NCBI GenBank assembly: GCA_029990175.1
Contig: JARKIP010000064.1
Coordinates: 12,976,001-13,040,000 of the forward strand
Reading direction: 5' to 3'
DNA length: 64,000 nucleotides
Origin: Petunia secreta
Taxonomy: Eukaryota > Streptophyta > Magnoliopsida > Solanales > Solanaceae
Numbering within the stretch: position 1 is the stretch's first letter; each line of letters begins with the position of its first letter. Made by a program: the position numbers and the translations under genes. The notes beneath the pieces were generated by a model. It saw only the letters and a list, made by a program, of their open reading frames with translations, had not been told where the DNA came from and searched no databases. Positions 9,760 to 21,471 of this stretch are shown piece by piece.

Positions 9760-11754
9760 CTAGGGTGACTGGGGCACAAAGTCAGCTGGCTCCTCTGGGT
9801 CGAACTCAAATGGCTCCACGGGATCTGCTGGCGGGCCTTCTGCAAAAGTACGACGCAATCCATTCAAATCTGCCGCAACTCTAGTGACGAAGGGAAGCAC
9901 ATGTGGGAGTATGTCCTCTGCGGGAAGCCTCCTATACTCATCGATGGACCGTGCCACATATGTAGCGGAGTCATAAACTTGCCGATAAGCTACACTGATG
10001 GTTCGTCCTGCAGCCTGTATATCTCGAAGTCGGTCCTGTGCTAGCCCTCTGAGCTGCTCACCCTGCTCTAATGCCCTGTCAAGTCGAGCTCGAGAATCTA
10101 TGGCATCCTGGCGATGATACTCTTCCCTTTTCCTGCTTTCCAACAAAGCTGCCCTGTCGGCATCCCGCTCTGTCAATGCCTGTGAGTGCATGACACGGAG
10201 TCGTCTGACTGTGTCTAGGTGCTGATGCGCGAAACCCTCACTCTCTGCCTGAGCAGCTCTGGCGGCATCCCGCTCTGTCAATGCCTGTGAGTGCATGACA
10301 CGGAGTCGTCTGACTGTGTCTAGGTGCTGATGCGCGAAACCCTCACTCTCTGACTGAGCAGCTCTGGCGGCATCCCTCTCTGCAATTAAGCTTTGTATGG
10401 TATCACGGTATTCCTTCCTAATCTCGTGCCTAGCAAGCTGAACCTGCATATCCAGCCTGGCCTCAGTGTCAACCATGCCTGCTCTCGACCTCGCGGGCAT
10501 CTCTCTGGGTATGGGCTGATGGTAATACCAGAACTTATACTCCCGAACGACCTCCCCCTTAAGTCCATCCTGAACCTGTGTGCTTTCTGCGAGGTGCCTC
10601 CTAGTATCCCACAGGCGCAGGATCTCACCTCTAAGAGTAGCTGGGTTGAGAGGATAGTCTGAGGCATATGCACTCATGTCCTCAACTATTGGGATCTCCT
10701 GCTTTCGACCCAACTGCCTAAGTACACGTAGAGGAACATAAGGCTGGGATGCTGTCAAACCCATCAGAACGAGAAAAGGACGATCCACGCATCTGTGGAC
10801 AACCTCCCTCTTAGGAAACCAGCTACACTGCCACAAAATCTTGTCCGGCGTGAGAGAGTTCAAGAAAGACCTCCAATCTGGCTCACTTCCTGGGAATTTA
10901 TACCTCTCGATGTGTTCGAGATGGTATTCAAGATAATCGATGTCACAGCACCTAAGAATATCACGAGGTGGGCAAGGGCGTACATGCTCCAAGAACCAGA
11001 CCTGTAATAGAAGGTTACACCCCTCAAAGAAACCGCTCTCTCCCTTGTGGCATCGAGTCAAAGCATGAAACATACTACCCAGAATCGTCGGGATGATAGT
11101 GGCATCTGGTGCTCCACCATACAAAGCTGCCATGGTCCAACTGACCTTAATGGATATCGCTCTATCCGGTAGTGGGAAAACCAACAACCCTAGCAAAGCG
11201 AACACAAAGACCTTAGGACAGAGGAGTACCCAATCTTCATATTTCAGCTTATCGTGGAACTCAAATCCATACTTCTTAAAACCATTATCGGCCCCAAAAC
11301 GATCATAAAGGTAATCAAATGAAATCCAGCCTTGACGAACACTAGCGATTGAGAGGTCCGTTCGTAGCTTGATATTATTGAAAAAATCACGCTCATTAAC
11401 CTTCCTCGGAGCAATCATATTCTTTTTCTCAAAATCCAGCTTAAGAAGCCCAGCTATTTCCTCGAGGGTCGGCGTCATCTCAAACCCCTTAAAACAGAAG
11501 GTATTTTGGTTTGGGTTCCAAAACCCAACTAGTGCACTGACCAAGTCTCGCCGTGGGACAATAGTTTTAGTCACAAGGTCAGTCAGAAAACCAATCTTTT
11601 CCTGGACTATATCTTTCTGCATTTCACTCATTGTGTCCCACCAAGACTTTAGAGATTTATCCGATTTTAGTGGACCATCAGTCATCATAATAGAGGGTGG
11701 AGTGGCATCAGCAGGGTATTTTCTCTTGACTGTCCTAGAAGATGATGCAGCCAT
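9760..11754 (-). CDS. Ogre ORF1: 664-aa protein of unknown function upstream of gag
   Basis: Open from ATG at 11754 to 9760 without breaks. The N-terminal part (starting MAASSSRTVKRKYP, with SLKSWWDTM and DLVSALVGFWN blocks) resembles the globular domain common in plant transposon-derived proteins of the DUF7745 / plant-mobile type, by memory only. The C-terminal third is highly charged and predicted coiled coil, with an exact in-frame 35-residue tandem duplication, and an acidic proline-containing tail. Ogre elements characteristically carry such an extra ORF before gag; its role is not established. Confidence 0.82.
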   Translation of the reverse strand: MAASSSRTVKRKYPADATPPSIMMTDGPLKSDKSLKSWWDTMSEMQKDIVQEKIGFLTDLVTKTIVPRRDLVSALVGFWNPNQNTFCFKGFEMTPTLEEIAGLLKLDFEKKNMIAPRKVNERDFFNNIKLRTDLSIASVRQGWISFDYLYDRFGADNGFKKYGFEFHDKLKYEDWVLLCPKVFVFALLGLLVFPLPDRAISIKVSWTMAALYGGAPDATIIPTILGSMFHALTRCHKGESGFFEGCNLLLQVWFLEHVRPCPPRDILRCCDIDYLEYHLEHIERYKFPGSEPDWRSFLNSLTPDKILWQCSWFPKREVVHRCVDRPFLVLMGLTASQPYVPLRVLRQLGRKQEIPIVEDMSAYASDYPLNPATLRGEILRLWDTRRHLAESTQVQDGLKGEVVREYKFWYYHQPIPREMPARSRAGMVDTEARLDMQVQLARHEIRKEYRDTIQSLIAERDAARAAQSESEGFAHQHLDTVRRLRVMHSQALTERDAARAAQAESEGFAHQHLDTVRRLRVMHSQALTERDADRAALLESRKREEYHRQDAIDSRARLDRALEQGEQLRGLAQDRLRDIQAAGRTISVAYRQVYDSATYVARSIDEYRRLPAEDILPHVLPFVTRVAADLNGLRRTFAEGPPADPVEPFEFDPEEPADFVPQSP
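10158..10370 (-). repeat. 105-bp tandem duplication inside ORF1
   Basis: GGCATCCCGCTCTGTCAATG begins at 10159 and again at 10264, and almost all of the 105-bp unit is identical in the two copies. Period 105 keeps frame and duplicates 35 residues of coiled coil (each unit starting ERDAARAAQ and ending MHSQALT). Near identity indicates a recent event. Confidence 0.93.
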
Positions 11755-13008
11755 TGTTCCTAATAAAAAAATGTGTCAAATGTTTGAAAGCCTGAGAAAA
11801 ACTTAAAACAACTGACCGACAGAGCAAAACAGATGCCTAAACTGCTAATTCGAAACTCCAATTTCCAACAAAACTTTTGTCATTGTAATGACGTAAAGTT
11901 GACCCTAAGAGAATCGAAAAATTTTGCCATCATAACGGCATCAGGACTGACTCCGGGAAATTACCAACATTGGTATTTAGATGTAATTTATAAAAGAAAA
12001 AATTCGACGTTACAACGACGCCACATTGACATCAAAACAAAATTTCATTTCCAGTGATGAACACTACAGTACTTTTGCAAAAATTCGCCGGCATAACGAC
12101 GTGAAAAACTGGATCTCAAAAACTCCCAACATCGGTATACGAGTCTTTTTCTAAAAATTCGCCATTATAACGGCGTGAAAACTGACACGAAAATTTTTTG
12201 ACTTTCTAACTACTAAGTATGTACATATTTTTTTGTAAAATTTTCGTCATTATAACGACACAAACATATACAAAAGACGGCAAACACTGGCGTTTTTTAC
12301 AAAAATTTGCTATTACAGCAGTATGACTCAATTTTATAAAAATAGCAAAACATTTACATTTCATAAAATTCAACCTCTTCCTCACTTTTCCTTTCATTTT
12401 TCTTTTTTTTTTTAATTTTTTTTTTCTCTTTTGAAATCCGTCTCTCCCCAACTTGGTCAGCATAACAACCTTTCCTAATCGCATGCAACACATAGAATGC
12501 TTTTTTAGACAAGTCTTTCCCGGGAAGTGGGTCCCGTTCAGACAAAAGGTAGTCAACCTAGACAAGTGCAATACCGGTGTATCGCACCTCATTAAGTCGG
12601 ATATGATGCAGATAATTGGGCCTAAAGGTTTAACTCTAGGTGACACAACTGACTCAGTGTCTAGACTGGCTGAAAACCCGGTGGACAAACCGGGCGGAAA
12701 GCGTATCAGGGCCATCCGGAGACAGTGTGTCCGGCCTAAAACCCCGTCACGCCTTCCTCCTAAATCATGGGCAATTTAGTAAGAAAGTCCCAGATGCCAC
12801 AAGCAATCTGGTAAGTGTACGTGTATGTGTGTTTCAGAGACTCAGAGGGTTGCGGAGGAAGACAGTTTATATATACAGTTCAAACAATATCAAAGCAGTA
12901 ACATTCAACTTTTCAGGTGATAACGGCAATAAAATAACAACCAAATATTTAATAAATTAAAACATGCGACAATTTATCAAAGCCAGAGATTCTAGTTTTC
13001 ACTAATTT
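11755..13008 (-). other. 5' leader of element 1 between PBS and ORF1
   Basis: Non-coding. About 11870-12325 holds seven diverged copies of a word like TTCGCCATTATAACGGCGTG (near 11877, 11922, 12001, 12086, 12157, 12245 and 12305), each a short inverted repeat, spaced about 45-88 bp. A pyrimidine tract lies at 12385-12430. From there to the PBS no gene is seen. Confidence 0.65.
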
Positions 13009-13025
13009 CCCCAGCGGAGTCGCCA
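13009..13025 (-). other. Primer binding site of element 1 (tRNA-Arg type)
   Basis: The minus strand reads TGGCGACTCCGCTGGGG directly after LTR end TGACA plus a three-base spacer GCT. The plus-strand complement ends in CCA like a tRNA 3' end. The word matches the tRNA-Arg-type PBS described for Ogre elements and differs at two positions from the PBS at 44522-44538. Confidence 0.85.
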
Positions 13026-13028
13026 AGC

Positions 13029-16000
13029 TGTCACGCCCTAAAAAAATTAATTTAACGATGAGGTTTAATATTTAAAGGCTCGTGACTGGTGTTCAAAAGG
13101 TACAAAAATTATTTAGAGAACTCGGAGTCGCCACTTGACATAGTTTAAGGTGTGCCAAGTCACCAAAAGGTACCTTGGAACACCTCTGACTCGTCTAATG
13201 GTCTGCGTTAGAGATTCGGGTAAGGTTCTCAGTTGACTCGCGGGAAGGTATTAGGCACCCTCGAGTCCTGTGCCGAGCACAGTTGCTTTATTGTCGCAAT
13301 TTTAATTTATAAAAAATGGTTGTTATATTAATGCCATTGATTTGTTACGCTTTAAGTTTTTTTTTTTTTTTTTTTTTTTTGAACCAAGATTGTATCAAGT
13401 AACCTGCGGGGTATACTTTAGAACAAATTAACTTTTTCAATTAAATTTTCTTTGATTTTGCCTAATAAGTAGATCACAAATCATACTTATCATTATTAAT
13501 TTGCCTAATCATATTATAATGTTCTCTTTCTTATTGATTTGACTAATCGTGTTTTATATCTTTCTAATTGATATTAGTTCAATTGGCTTTGTTTATTTGC
13601 CAAAGGAGCGGGGTCGAGAACGATGATTAAAGCGTATACTTCATTTGTCCAAGATGATAACTTATGAGTCAAAGTTTGGCACTGTTAGTTAAAAGGAAAA
13701 AAAAACTCAAGCATCTTTAAAAGTCAAAGTGGTGGGCCAAATTCAAACTTGTATTTTGGTCCATTTTTCGCAACAAGTCAACCCATTTACATTTTTTATG
13801 ACGTCAGTATGATCTATAAGTCAATTTGCAAGTTTTATTTTTTTATTTTTTTAATTAAGAATCCTAAATTTGCCTATTCTTTCACATTTGCATGCTATCT
13901 CAAATTTAACATATAAAATTTGTTAATAATTCTGAATTTTCAGCCTTGAAATGCTCATATTTCTGGCGCTTTCTTTGCGCACATTCCGCTCAATATCACC
14001 ACATACAAAAACAGTATGTGCAGTTTTTCTTTCTTGTGGTTCTAATGCAGAAACAGTCAACCAGGAAAAACTATCAATGACATATAAAATCAGGTTTTAC
14101 CATGCCATTAAGCATTCTGAATTTACACAAGTTGAAAGCAATAAAATTGCAAACTTAATTGTGTTACCTAGTGAGGAAAACTTCCAGGCAGCACCAATAA
14201 AGAAGCAAGCAACCAAACAGCAATGCCATCAAGAAAAAAAAAACAGTCAGCGAACAACCCTCGGAGACTCTCAGACTCTGACTCCTAACTTTAGAATTTA
14301 TAACCCAAAAGACTATTGAAGTAGTAATCTATTGGTTCTAAATCTTTGCACTTGATCTCCCATTTTTCAAGTGTTTTTCCCTCTCATTTCATTGTATTTT
14401 TCAGCTGGTTCTTGTGTGTAATGAGGGCATTAAAATGGCCCTATTTATGCTGAAAATTGAAGCCAAAAGGTGGGGCTAAAAGGTGGGGTGTGGACTTGTA
14501 CAAAAGTACAAGCCCACACCCCTATACTTGAGTGTACTAGCCCCAATTTTCAGCAAAGGTACAGCAGTTATAGGGCACTATTTCAGCCACCTAAACTGTC
14601 CCCTAAAGGGCTGAAATAATGCAAGAAGTGTCCTTTAAAAGGACACTAAACACTCATCACTAATTTAAAGGGTCTAAGACCAAACTAGAGCAACTCAATC
14701 AGCCCTCCAAACTAACTAAACTATACTAAAGCTAAGGGACAATCAGATTTCAAAATCAGACCAAAACAAAGAACTAAACTAGTCCAAAACAAAAGGCAAA
14801 TGAACTAAATTACACAAAGATACTCATTACTTAAGGTCCTAAGCAAAAATCATGGCTAAACAAGGCATTGAACAACTCAAACAGACACACATACACAATC
14901 TTACATTTGTGAACATCTACTTCTATTATCTTGATTAACAAAAGAACTTCAATATAACATAATTCATCAATGGTAGAAAGATTTAGACAACAACAATAGT
15001 CAGCCTAAATGGATTTCATTTATGCCATCAACCTACAACCTGATTTTTAACAAACTGAACCTCAATAAACACCCTAAAACTGAACAGCCATGGGAAATAC
15101 AAACATAAACCAACTGGTTTGCGGCTAAAAACGAGTACTAACATATTTCTACTACTATCAAAGATCTAAACAAATAGAAAGAAAACATCAAGGACTGAAT
15201 CGGCTAACCCGTGGCCAAAAGGGAAGCGTCACCAATGTCTCGCTGCACTGCCTACACTCACAGCTGCTGCACCACTATGCTATCAAGTCCAATTCTATTA
15301 CAGCGACAAAAGGACAACAAAACTGTGCTCGCTACTACTGTATCGACATCTCGACAGCCTTATCATCATTGTGCATCGCCCCACCATTCACCATAGAACC
15401 CCGAACCAAATATACACACGGCTGCCCCGTTCGAAAACAAACAGCCCCGCCTCGTCACCGCCTAAACAGAAAGCATCACCACCACTGCCTTAAATCCATC
15501 ATTTCCAACGAAACAAATCCGAACACCCCCTGATTCAAACCAAACAAATAACACCCCCACTGCCTAAACAAATGCTAGAACAGTCCCTCCACGGCATCAC
15601 CATACCACTGCCTCACTCGCCTCATCACCACCACTGCCTCAACAGATTGAAAACAAAGCCTTCCCAAACGAAACCTCTACAAAACCTCCCAAACGACAAC
15701 ATCAAACAAAAAACAGAAAAATGAATAAGAAAGAGAAGAAAAGAACAGAAGAACAGAAACGGAATGAAAAAAAGAAATGGGCAAAAGGGATGGGGTATTT
15801 TGGGAAGTGGGATGTGGGAAGATAGTGAGAAGAGTGAGAGTAAGAAAAGAAACAAAAAACTTACCCGAAAAAGTTATAGGGTCGCCGGAGTACCGAATTT
15901 CAAAGTCCGATCTATGCCAATTTATTGAGCTTTTGGGAAAACTAGTAGTAAAAACGAGTAGAGGGGATCGAGATCTTTAAGATGGTGTATTTTGGTATTT

Positions 16001-16424
16001 TTCCGGCCACCGGAGGTGGTGGCCGGCGGTGGCCGATCGGCGGAGCCGCGGTGGGAGTGCGGCAGAGCGATTTCCGGTGGGTGAGAGAAAAAATTGGCAT
16101 GGCTTGGCCTATTTCTGATTTTTTGTGTAAAAATGAGCAAAAGTCTAAAGTTTTGGTTTATATAGTTCGTGAATATGGGCCGGGTAAACAAATGGGCTGA
16201 CGGGCCAATGTATTGGGCTGTTATTTTTTTTACGAATGGCCATTAAAATGGTTACTACTTACCAAAACACACGCAATTAACCATAATCTAAACCGTATAA
16301 ACTTACAATATAATCACAATTTAACATAAAATTAACAATTAAACATATAACAAGTAATTTTTGTTAATTCTCAAATTTTAACGTCCTAATTAAAGACAAA
16401 TTTGGTCAAAATTAGGTGATTACA
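13029..16424 (-). mobile_element. 5' LTR of element 1 (about 3.4 kb)
   Basis: On the minus strand the LTR starts TGTAATCACC (plus 16424) and ends GGGCGTGACA (plus 13029), with the PBS three bases on. A TATA box (CTATATAAACC) lies on the minus strand at about 16166-16157, some 260 bp inside. A GC-rich stretch follows at about 15995-16070. There is a poly-T run on the plus strand at 13357-13380. The 13140-13280 part has a structured, GC-richer sequence typical of the U5 end of these elements. The partner LTR is outside the window, so the outer boundary at 16424 is inferred from the TG start. Confidence 0.78.
16157..16166 (-). promoter_or_regulatory. TATA box in the LTR of element 1
   Basis: Minus-strand CTATATAAACC, placed so that transcription would run leftward into the leader and ORF1. 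Confidence 0.6.
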
Positions 16425-17047
16425 ATAATAAAAGAGAACATAATAAATAAAAGAAATAAGGTCTCTAGTTTGAATAAGTGATAAATTGAAGCATATTTAG
16501 TCAAGATATGTATGATTTAATAACTTTTAAATATCTCAATAGAGAATTGAGTATTTTTCAACCATTTAAGTAATCTACAAGACAATAACTTTAGTTATAT
16601 TTTATCATACTATACTAATAAACTCAAAAGGAAATATACTTTAGTGATAAAGGAGGATGGTATCAAGCTTTATAAAAAAACTGACAATTATTTATAATTT
16701 AGGAATGAATATTAATAAATATAATTTTATTTTTTTTAGCCTCACGGGCTGGCCTCAGCCCAGCTCTTGATGCTGAAGGGCCAAGTGAGGCTGGGCTTAG
16801 TGGCCTCTCTTCTAAATAAGCTAAGATTTTATTAGCCCAACCCTACTTAAATAAAGGGCTGGGTTGGGCTGGCCTCAAGGGCCAAGCCCATTTTGACGGC
16901 TCTAGGGAGAAGTAAGGGCCGACTCCACGCTGACAGGGGAAAGTGCAAGAATAGCCACTTTTTGGCTTATCTTTATAGTTGGAGTCACTTTTTAAATATT
17001 TAATTTTAGCCACTTTTTAGAACTTCAGATCTTGTGGACTAAACTTC
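16425..17047. other. AT-rich DNA between elements 1 and 2, with fragments of small repeats
   Basis: No gene seen. 16739-16905 is GC-richer with alternating GGGCTGGCCTCA and GGGCTTGGCCC words and ends near AGCCGTCAAAATGGG on the reverse strand, resembling one end of a plant hAT-type MITE; its partner end was not found. 16935-17047 (AAAGTGCAAGAATAGCCACT and onward) continues at 28006 after element 2, so it is the pre-insertion target sequence. Confidence 0.5.
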
Positions 17048-17586
17048 TGTATTGGGTAAAAATCAGCTCACCGTAAGTCACCTCGACAACGTGATCTGAT
17101 AGCAACCGAGCACGCGATGACAATCTAGAAACCGAAGCAAATGAGTGAACCGCCGAAGTAAGGTACCGAGGTCATCACCGAAGGCGAACCGTAAGCTGAG
17201 CTTCGGTGATATTCACCTCGGTCAAGTGGCAAGGCTCCATCACCGAGGACACACATTTGAACCTCGGTGGATCGCCTCCGGTCCAGCGACTTTGCAGCCC
17301 ACTAAACCCTTCCACTAATCTCAAGAATGTGGGTCTAAGCATGACTGATGGTGGAGAACGTGGGCAAGGCCCCTAGGCCTATAAAAGTACTTCATCTTGT
17401 ATTGTAGGCATTCACTATTATATACAGAAACTCTGGATAATTTGTACTCACCACGATATATTGAAATCAAGTTATTTTCTCGCATTTTATGCTTATTCTT
17501 GGCATTTTATTGACTTTGATACGAAGTTTTGCTTGTATTCCAACCCAAATTCGATTTGTGATCCTAAACCGATTTAGGCCCATACA
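17048..17586 (+). mobile_element. 5' LTR of element 2
   Basis: 539 bp, TGTATTGGGT to GGCCCATACA. A TATA box (TATAAAAG) lies at 17380-17387. Sequence is shared with 27453-28005 at high identity apart from small substitutions and a short insertion near 27705. Confidence 0.93.
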
Positions 17587-17589
17587 AAT

Positions 17590-17607
17590 TGGCGCTGTCT
17601 GTGGGGA
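17590..17607 (+). other. Primer binding site of element 2
   Basis: TGGCGCTGTCTGTGGGGA, three bases after the LTR end. The leading TGG is the complement of the tRNA CCA end. I do not assign a tRNA species. Confidence 0.8.
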
Positions 17608-17681
17608 TATAAGCAGAAACGCTTTGTTCCAAAGTTCAACGTTCTTTTTTCGTTAAAGCCCATAATTTTTTCGACAACGAT

Positions 17682-19330
17682 ATGGCTGACAACAGTAGAG
17701 ATCTTGATGATCAGACTGACGTTCCATCGAACCAGCAGTCCTCATCTCTGATGACAACTGAAGCCTTCCAAGCTTTTATTGTTGCTTCGCTCAAAGCTCT
17801 TCAAGAACGGCAGGATGAGCAAGCGCACATCAACGCCGAATTCCGGGCCTCGTCAAAGGCGAGGAACAGTTCAGCACCGAGCGGCACCCAGCCTTCGGTT
17901 CCAAATGGAGGCATCCCGATCTTCGTTCCTACGGGCGCGATAACAGGGGGACCTCCCAATGGGCCACGTCTGGGGGTTCAGGAAACCTACCAAACGCAAC
18001 GCCACACTTCGGGACGATTCCCACCGTGGTAGAAACTACATCCTCGGTCGACATTGAGAGGTTGACCAGCGAAATTGAGACACGCATCGAGGCGTGGGTT
18101 GAAGCTCGCATCGAGGCACGCGTAGAAAAGCGTCTCGAGAGTGTACCGAGGATAACAAAGACCGAGGATGAGCTTGACATAGATCAATACAGGGAGTTGC
18201 CATTTAAGCCCGAAGCGGCTCCAGCTCCGACTCCTAAAAACTTCAAACTCATGTTCTTAAAAAAGTATGATAGGACCACCGATCCCAAAGAGCATGTAAG
18301 GGAGTACATGGCGATGGTAAAGAGCAATGACTTAACGGCAATAGAGCTCGAGTCAATGTTCTTAAAAAGTTTGGCGAATCCTTGGAGAAAGGAGCGTTGC
18401 GATGGTACATGTGTCTACCAGTGGGGTCAATTTCCACATTCAAGGAAATGACCAATGCCTTCGTTGAGGCCCACACTGGAGCTCAAAAAATTCTCCAGAG
18501 GAAGGAGGATATATGCGAGGTCAAGCAATGGCCCAGTGAGCCACTTAAGGAGTTCCTTGAGCGCTTTCATGTTGAGCGCATGGAGCTACCTCGGATGGAT
18601 GATCCCCTGGCCATCATGGCATTTAAAAAGCGTATCAATGTTCGTAATTCTGACGTCGCTGCTAAATTGCGAAAAGAGCTTTAACAATACCAAGTTTTAA
18701 CATGGGAAGATCTACACAAACGGGCTTACTCCAAGATCAGGCTGGAGGAGGCTGAGTTTAAAAGCCGAGGTTATAATTACAAAAATTGAGGCGAATCCTC
18801 GTATCGCGCCGAGGCGTCGCGAGAAAATCTGAAGGGGAGGTATGAACCATATACCTCCACAAGGCAGCCTGTCAGCCAAAGGTTGGGAAATTCCTTCGAG
18901 AAATCATTCACAAGCCCACATATAAGCCAACGGCTCTGAGGAAAGGTTCATTCCAACACGAACCAAAGAAATTCCTCAGGCCCAGCTTCGGCTTCAAAGA
19001 AAGAACTACCTCGGATCCCTGACTACAATTTAAATATAACGACCTCGGAGCTTGTCAACGTAGTCAAGGGGACTGCTGGGGTAAGAGTACCCAAAGATAT
19101 GAGAACTCCAGCGGACAAAAGAGACCAAAACTTGCACTGTGAGTTCCACGCGGATTATGGCCATCGAACTGAGGACTGCAAAGCATTGCGCCTCGAGGTG
19201 GCTCATTTGTTGTAGAAAGGTGTGTTGGCCGAATTCCTTACTGAAAAGGGAAAGGACAACTATTCTAAGAACCGAGGTGATGGACAGCCACCTCGGGCTC
19301 CACCCCCAGAGATAGTTGTAAATGTTATCA
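17682..19330 (+). pseudogene. gag of element 2 (frameshifted)
   Basis: Starts at ATG 17682 (MADNSRDLDD). The frame shifts near 18025 and again near 18370-18400. The capsid-like part (EHVREYMAMVKSNDLTA, then GALRWYMCLPVGSI and PLKEFLERFHVERMEL) spans about 18230-18684. A TAA follows at 18682-18684, with further stops before a CEFHADYGHRTEDC knuckle at about 19139-19180 and a KVxxVITGGS-like block near 19310-19343. The corresponding stretch of element 4 (62241-62105, minus) is clearly homologous. Confidence 0.85.
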
Positions 19331-19399
19331 CCGGGGGATCATAGGTGAACGGGGTGAATTTCGCAGCTGCAAAGAAATTTGCCAAGTTGTAAATCACAA

Positions 19400-19917
19400 T
19401 GGAAAAGAGAACTCGATTTGGGGGCTCGGGTAAAGAGATTGTATTTGACGATGACGATTGTGATGGGATGATGTTCCCTCATCACGACGCCTTGGTCATC
19501 ATTTTGAGAATCAATGACTCAGATATCAAGCGAGTCTTGATTGACCCCGGTAGCTCGATCAATATAATCAGCTAAGGGACCGTTAAGAAGATGTGGCTCA
19601 AAGGGGAAGTCGTCCCCAAAGCAACAGTGTTGACTGGTTTTAACAACTCCGCGGAGAAAACTTTGGGTGAAATTACACTCAAAACGTTTGTTGAAGGAGT
19701 TAGCAAAGAAACATTATTTCAAGTGTTACCCGAGGACATTGCCTACAATGTGATTCTCGGCAGACCATGGATCCACGCTATGGAGGTTGTTCCCTCCACG
19801 CTGCATCAAGTGATCAAATTTCCTACGCCTTGGGGGGTTCGATCAATAAAGGTAACGAGTAGCAAGAGAGTGCTATTCGGTTGCGTTGAGAAGTGGAGTC
19901 GCCCCGACAAACAATAG
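19400..19917 (+). pseudogene. Protease of element 2
   Basis: Retroviral-type aspartic protease region: RVLIDPGSSINII at about 19531-19570, a stop replacing the next residue (19573-19575), then TLGEITLKTF, NVILGRPWIHAME and STLHQVIKF. Frame ends at 19917. Homologous to the minus-strand protease at 42290-41940 in element 4. Confidence 0.87.
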
Positions 19918-19985
19918 CAACTAGCACAACCGGGGTCAAGCGAGGAGAACCTCTGAGGAGAAGTTGAAAAGATCCCGGTGTGCAT

Positions 19986-20253
19986 CAGTGCCGTAGCCAG
20001 AAATTTCTCAAAGGGTGGTCAAGCTTCAAAGGAGATTTTTTTTCCCCAAAATGTATAACCTGAGACTTTATCCTAGGTTGTTTAGCTAATTTTGAACACC
20101 CTACAGCGGTAAATTAGCACTATCATTGTGTCAAGAGTGTTCAAAACCTATTATTTAGCCGTAAATAACTACATTTAACCTATCTCCACAATATAATTTT
20201 TCGGCGAAGGGTGGTCGTGTGACCACCCTTACTTGCATGTGGCTCCGCCACTG
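19986..20253. mobile_element. hAT-type MITE inserted between protease and RT of element 2
   Basis: 268 bp. The left end CAGTGCCGTAGCCA is matched by the inverted right end CAGTGGCGGAGCCA, and the element is flanked by a perfect 8-bp duplication GTGTGCAT (19978-19985 and 20254-20261). TIR and 8-bp duplication indicate a non-autonomous hAT-superfamily element. The interior has no ORF. Confidence 0.93.
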
Positions 20254-20261
20254 GTGTGCAT

Positions 20262-21471
20262 ACAAGAGCCTCGGAAAAAAAAAACCGAGGACTTGACTGT
20301 CGAGGAACTGGAGTCTTTCACCTTATTGAAGGACTCGCCTGAAAGAAAAGTATTTGTCGGCTCGGAGTTGGACCCGGAGTCGAAGAAAGCAATCATTTAA
20401 GTTTTAAGGTCCAACAACGATTGCTTCGCTTGGTCTCATTCAGACATGATTGGTATCAATCCGGAGATCATGACCCACAAGCTGAATGTAGACCCAAAGT
20501 TCACCCCGGTGAAGTAGAAGAAAAGACCTCACACCGGGGTTAAAAAGAAAGCGATCGAAGATGAAACCACAAAGTTGCAAGAAAATGGTTTCATAAGGGA
20601 GGTAAAGTACCCTGAATGGCTGGCTAATGTGGTCGTCGTACCAAAGAAAAATGGCAAGTGGAGGATGTGCGTAGATTACACTGATTTGAACAAGGCTTGC
20701 CCCAAAGACTCCTACCCATTGCCACAAATAGACAGGTTAATAGACTCCACTGCTGGACACAAACTATTAACTTTCTTGGATGCTTATTCGAGCTACAACC
20801 AGATCCTCATGGATCCGAAGGACGAAGAAATAACTTCGTCCATCACTGACCGAGGCACCTTCTGCTATAAGGTGATGCCCTTCGGTTTGGAAAACGCTGG
20901 AGCGACGTACCAGAGGTTGGTATGTCGCATGTTCAAAGAGTATATTAGAAAATCTATGGAAGTCTACACAGATGATATGCTCATCAAGTCAATTCGAATG
21001 AAGGATCATCTTAATCATCTGAGGGAAGATTTTGTTGTTCTGAGGCAATACGGCATGAAATTGAACCCTGAGAAGTATGTCTTCGGTGTGGGGTCAGGAA
21101 AATTCTTGGGATTCATTGTCTCTGAACGAGGAATCGAAGCAAACCCAGATAAAATCAAAGCCATAGAGGAAATCCCCGAAGAGTTGACCGGGGTGAAAGA
21201 AGTTCAGCACTTAACTGGCCGAGTCGCTGCCTTGAGTCGATTCATCTCAAGGTCCTCGGAGCGATGCCACAAATTCTTCTCTATTTTGAGGAAGAACAAT
21301 CACTTCGAATGGACACCGGAGTGTAAAGAAGCGCTGAAAGATTTGAAACGCTACCTGGCTAACGCGCCGTTGCTCGCCAAGCCAAAAGAAGGTGAAACAT
21401 TACTAATTTACTTGGCTGTGTCCGAGGTGTCGGTCAGCGCGGTGCTAGTTCGGGAGGAAGATGGCAAGTAA
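20262..21471 (+). pseudogene. Reverse transcriptase of element 2
   Basis: One frame with in-frame stops at 20398-20400, 20515-20517 and 21469-21471. Conserved blocks are clear: WLANVVVVPKKNGKWRMCVD, LNKACPKDSYPLPQID, FCYKVMPFGLENAGATYQ, the catalytic YTDD near 20966-20977, GFIVSERGIEANPDKI and FEWTPECKEAL. RT fingers to connection are all present, so decay is by point mutation only. Confidence 0.93.

Larger units (their letters stand above)
1..16424 (-). mobile_element. Ogre-like Ty3/gypsy retrotransposon (element 1), 3' end cut by window edge
   Basis: The element reads right to left: 5' LTR (13029-16424), PBS (13009-13025), leader, ORF1, gag-protease-G-patch, a short intron, RT, RNase H, second RNase H, integrase, then a non-coding 3' zone with tandem repeats. 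An extra ORF upstream of gag, a tRNA-Arg-type PBS, an intron between protease and RT, and a duplicated RNase H are known together from plant Ogre elements in the Tat lineage. The copy is nearly intact: pol is open for its full length and one nonsense codon breaks gag-pro. The 3' LTR is outside the window, so the target duplication and LTR divergence cannot be judged. Confidence 0.93.

Noticed and set aside
15211..16200. Short open frames on both strands
   Set aside because: They lie inside the 5' LTR of element 1 and show no family resemblance; composition follows the GC-rich leader.
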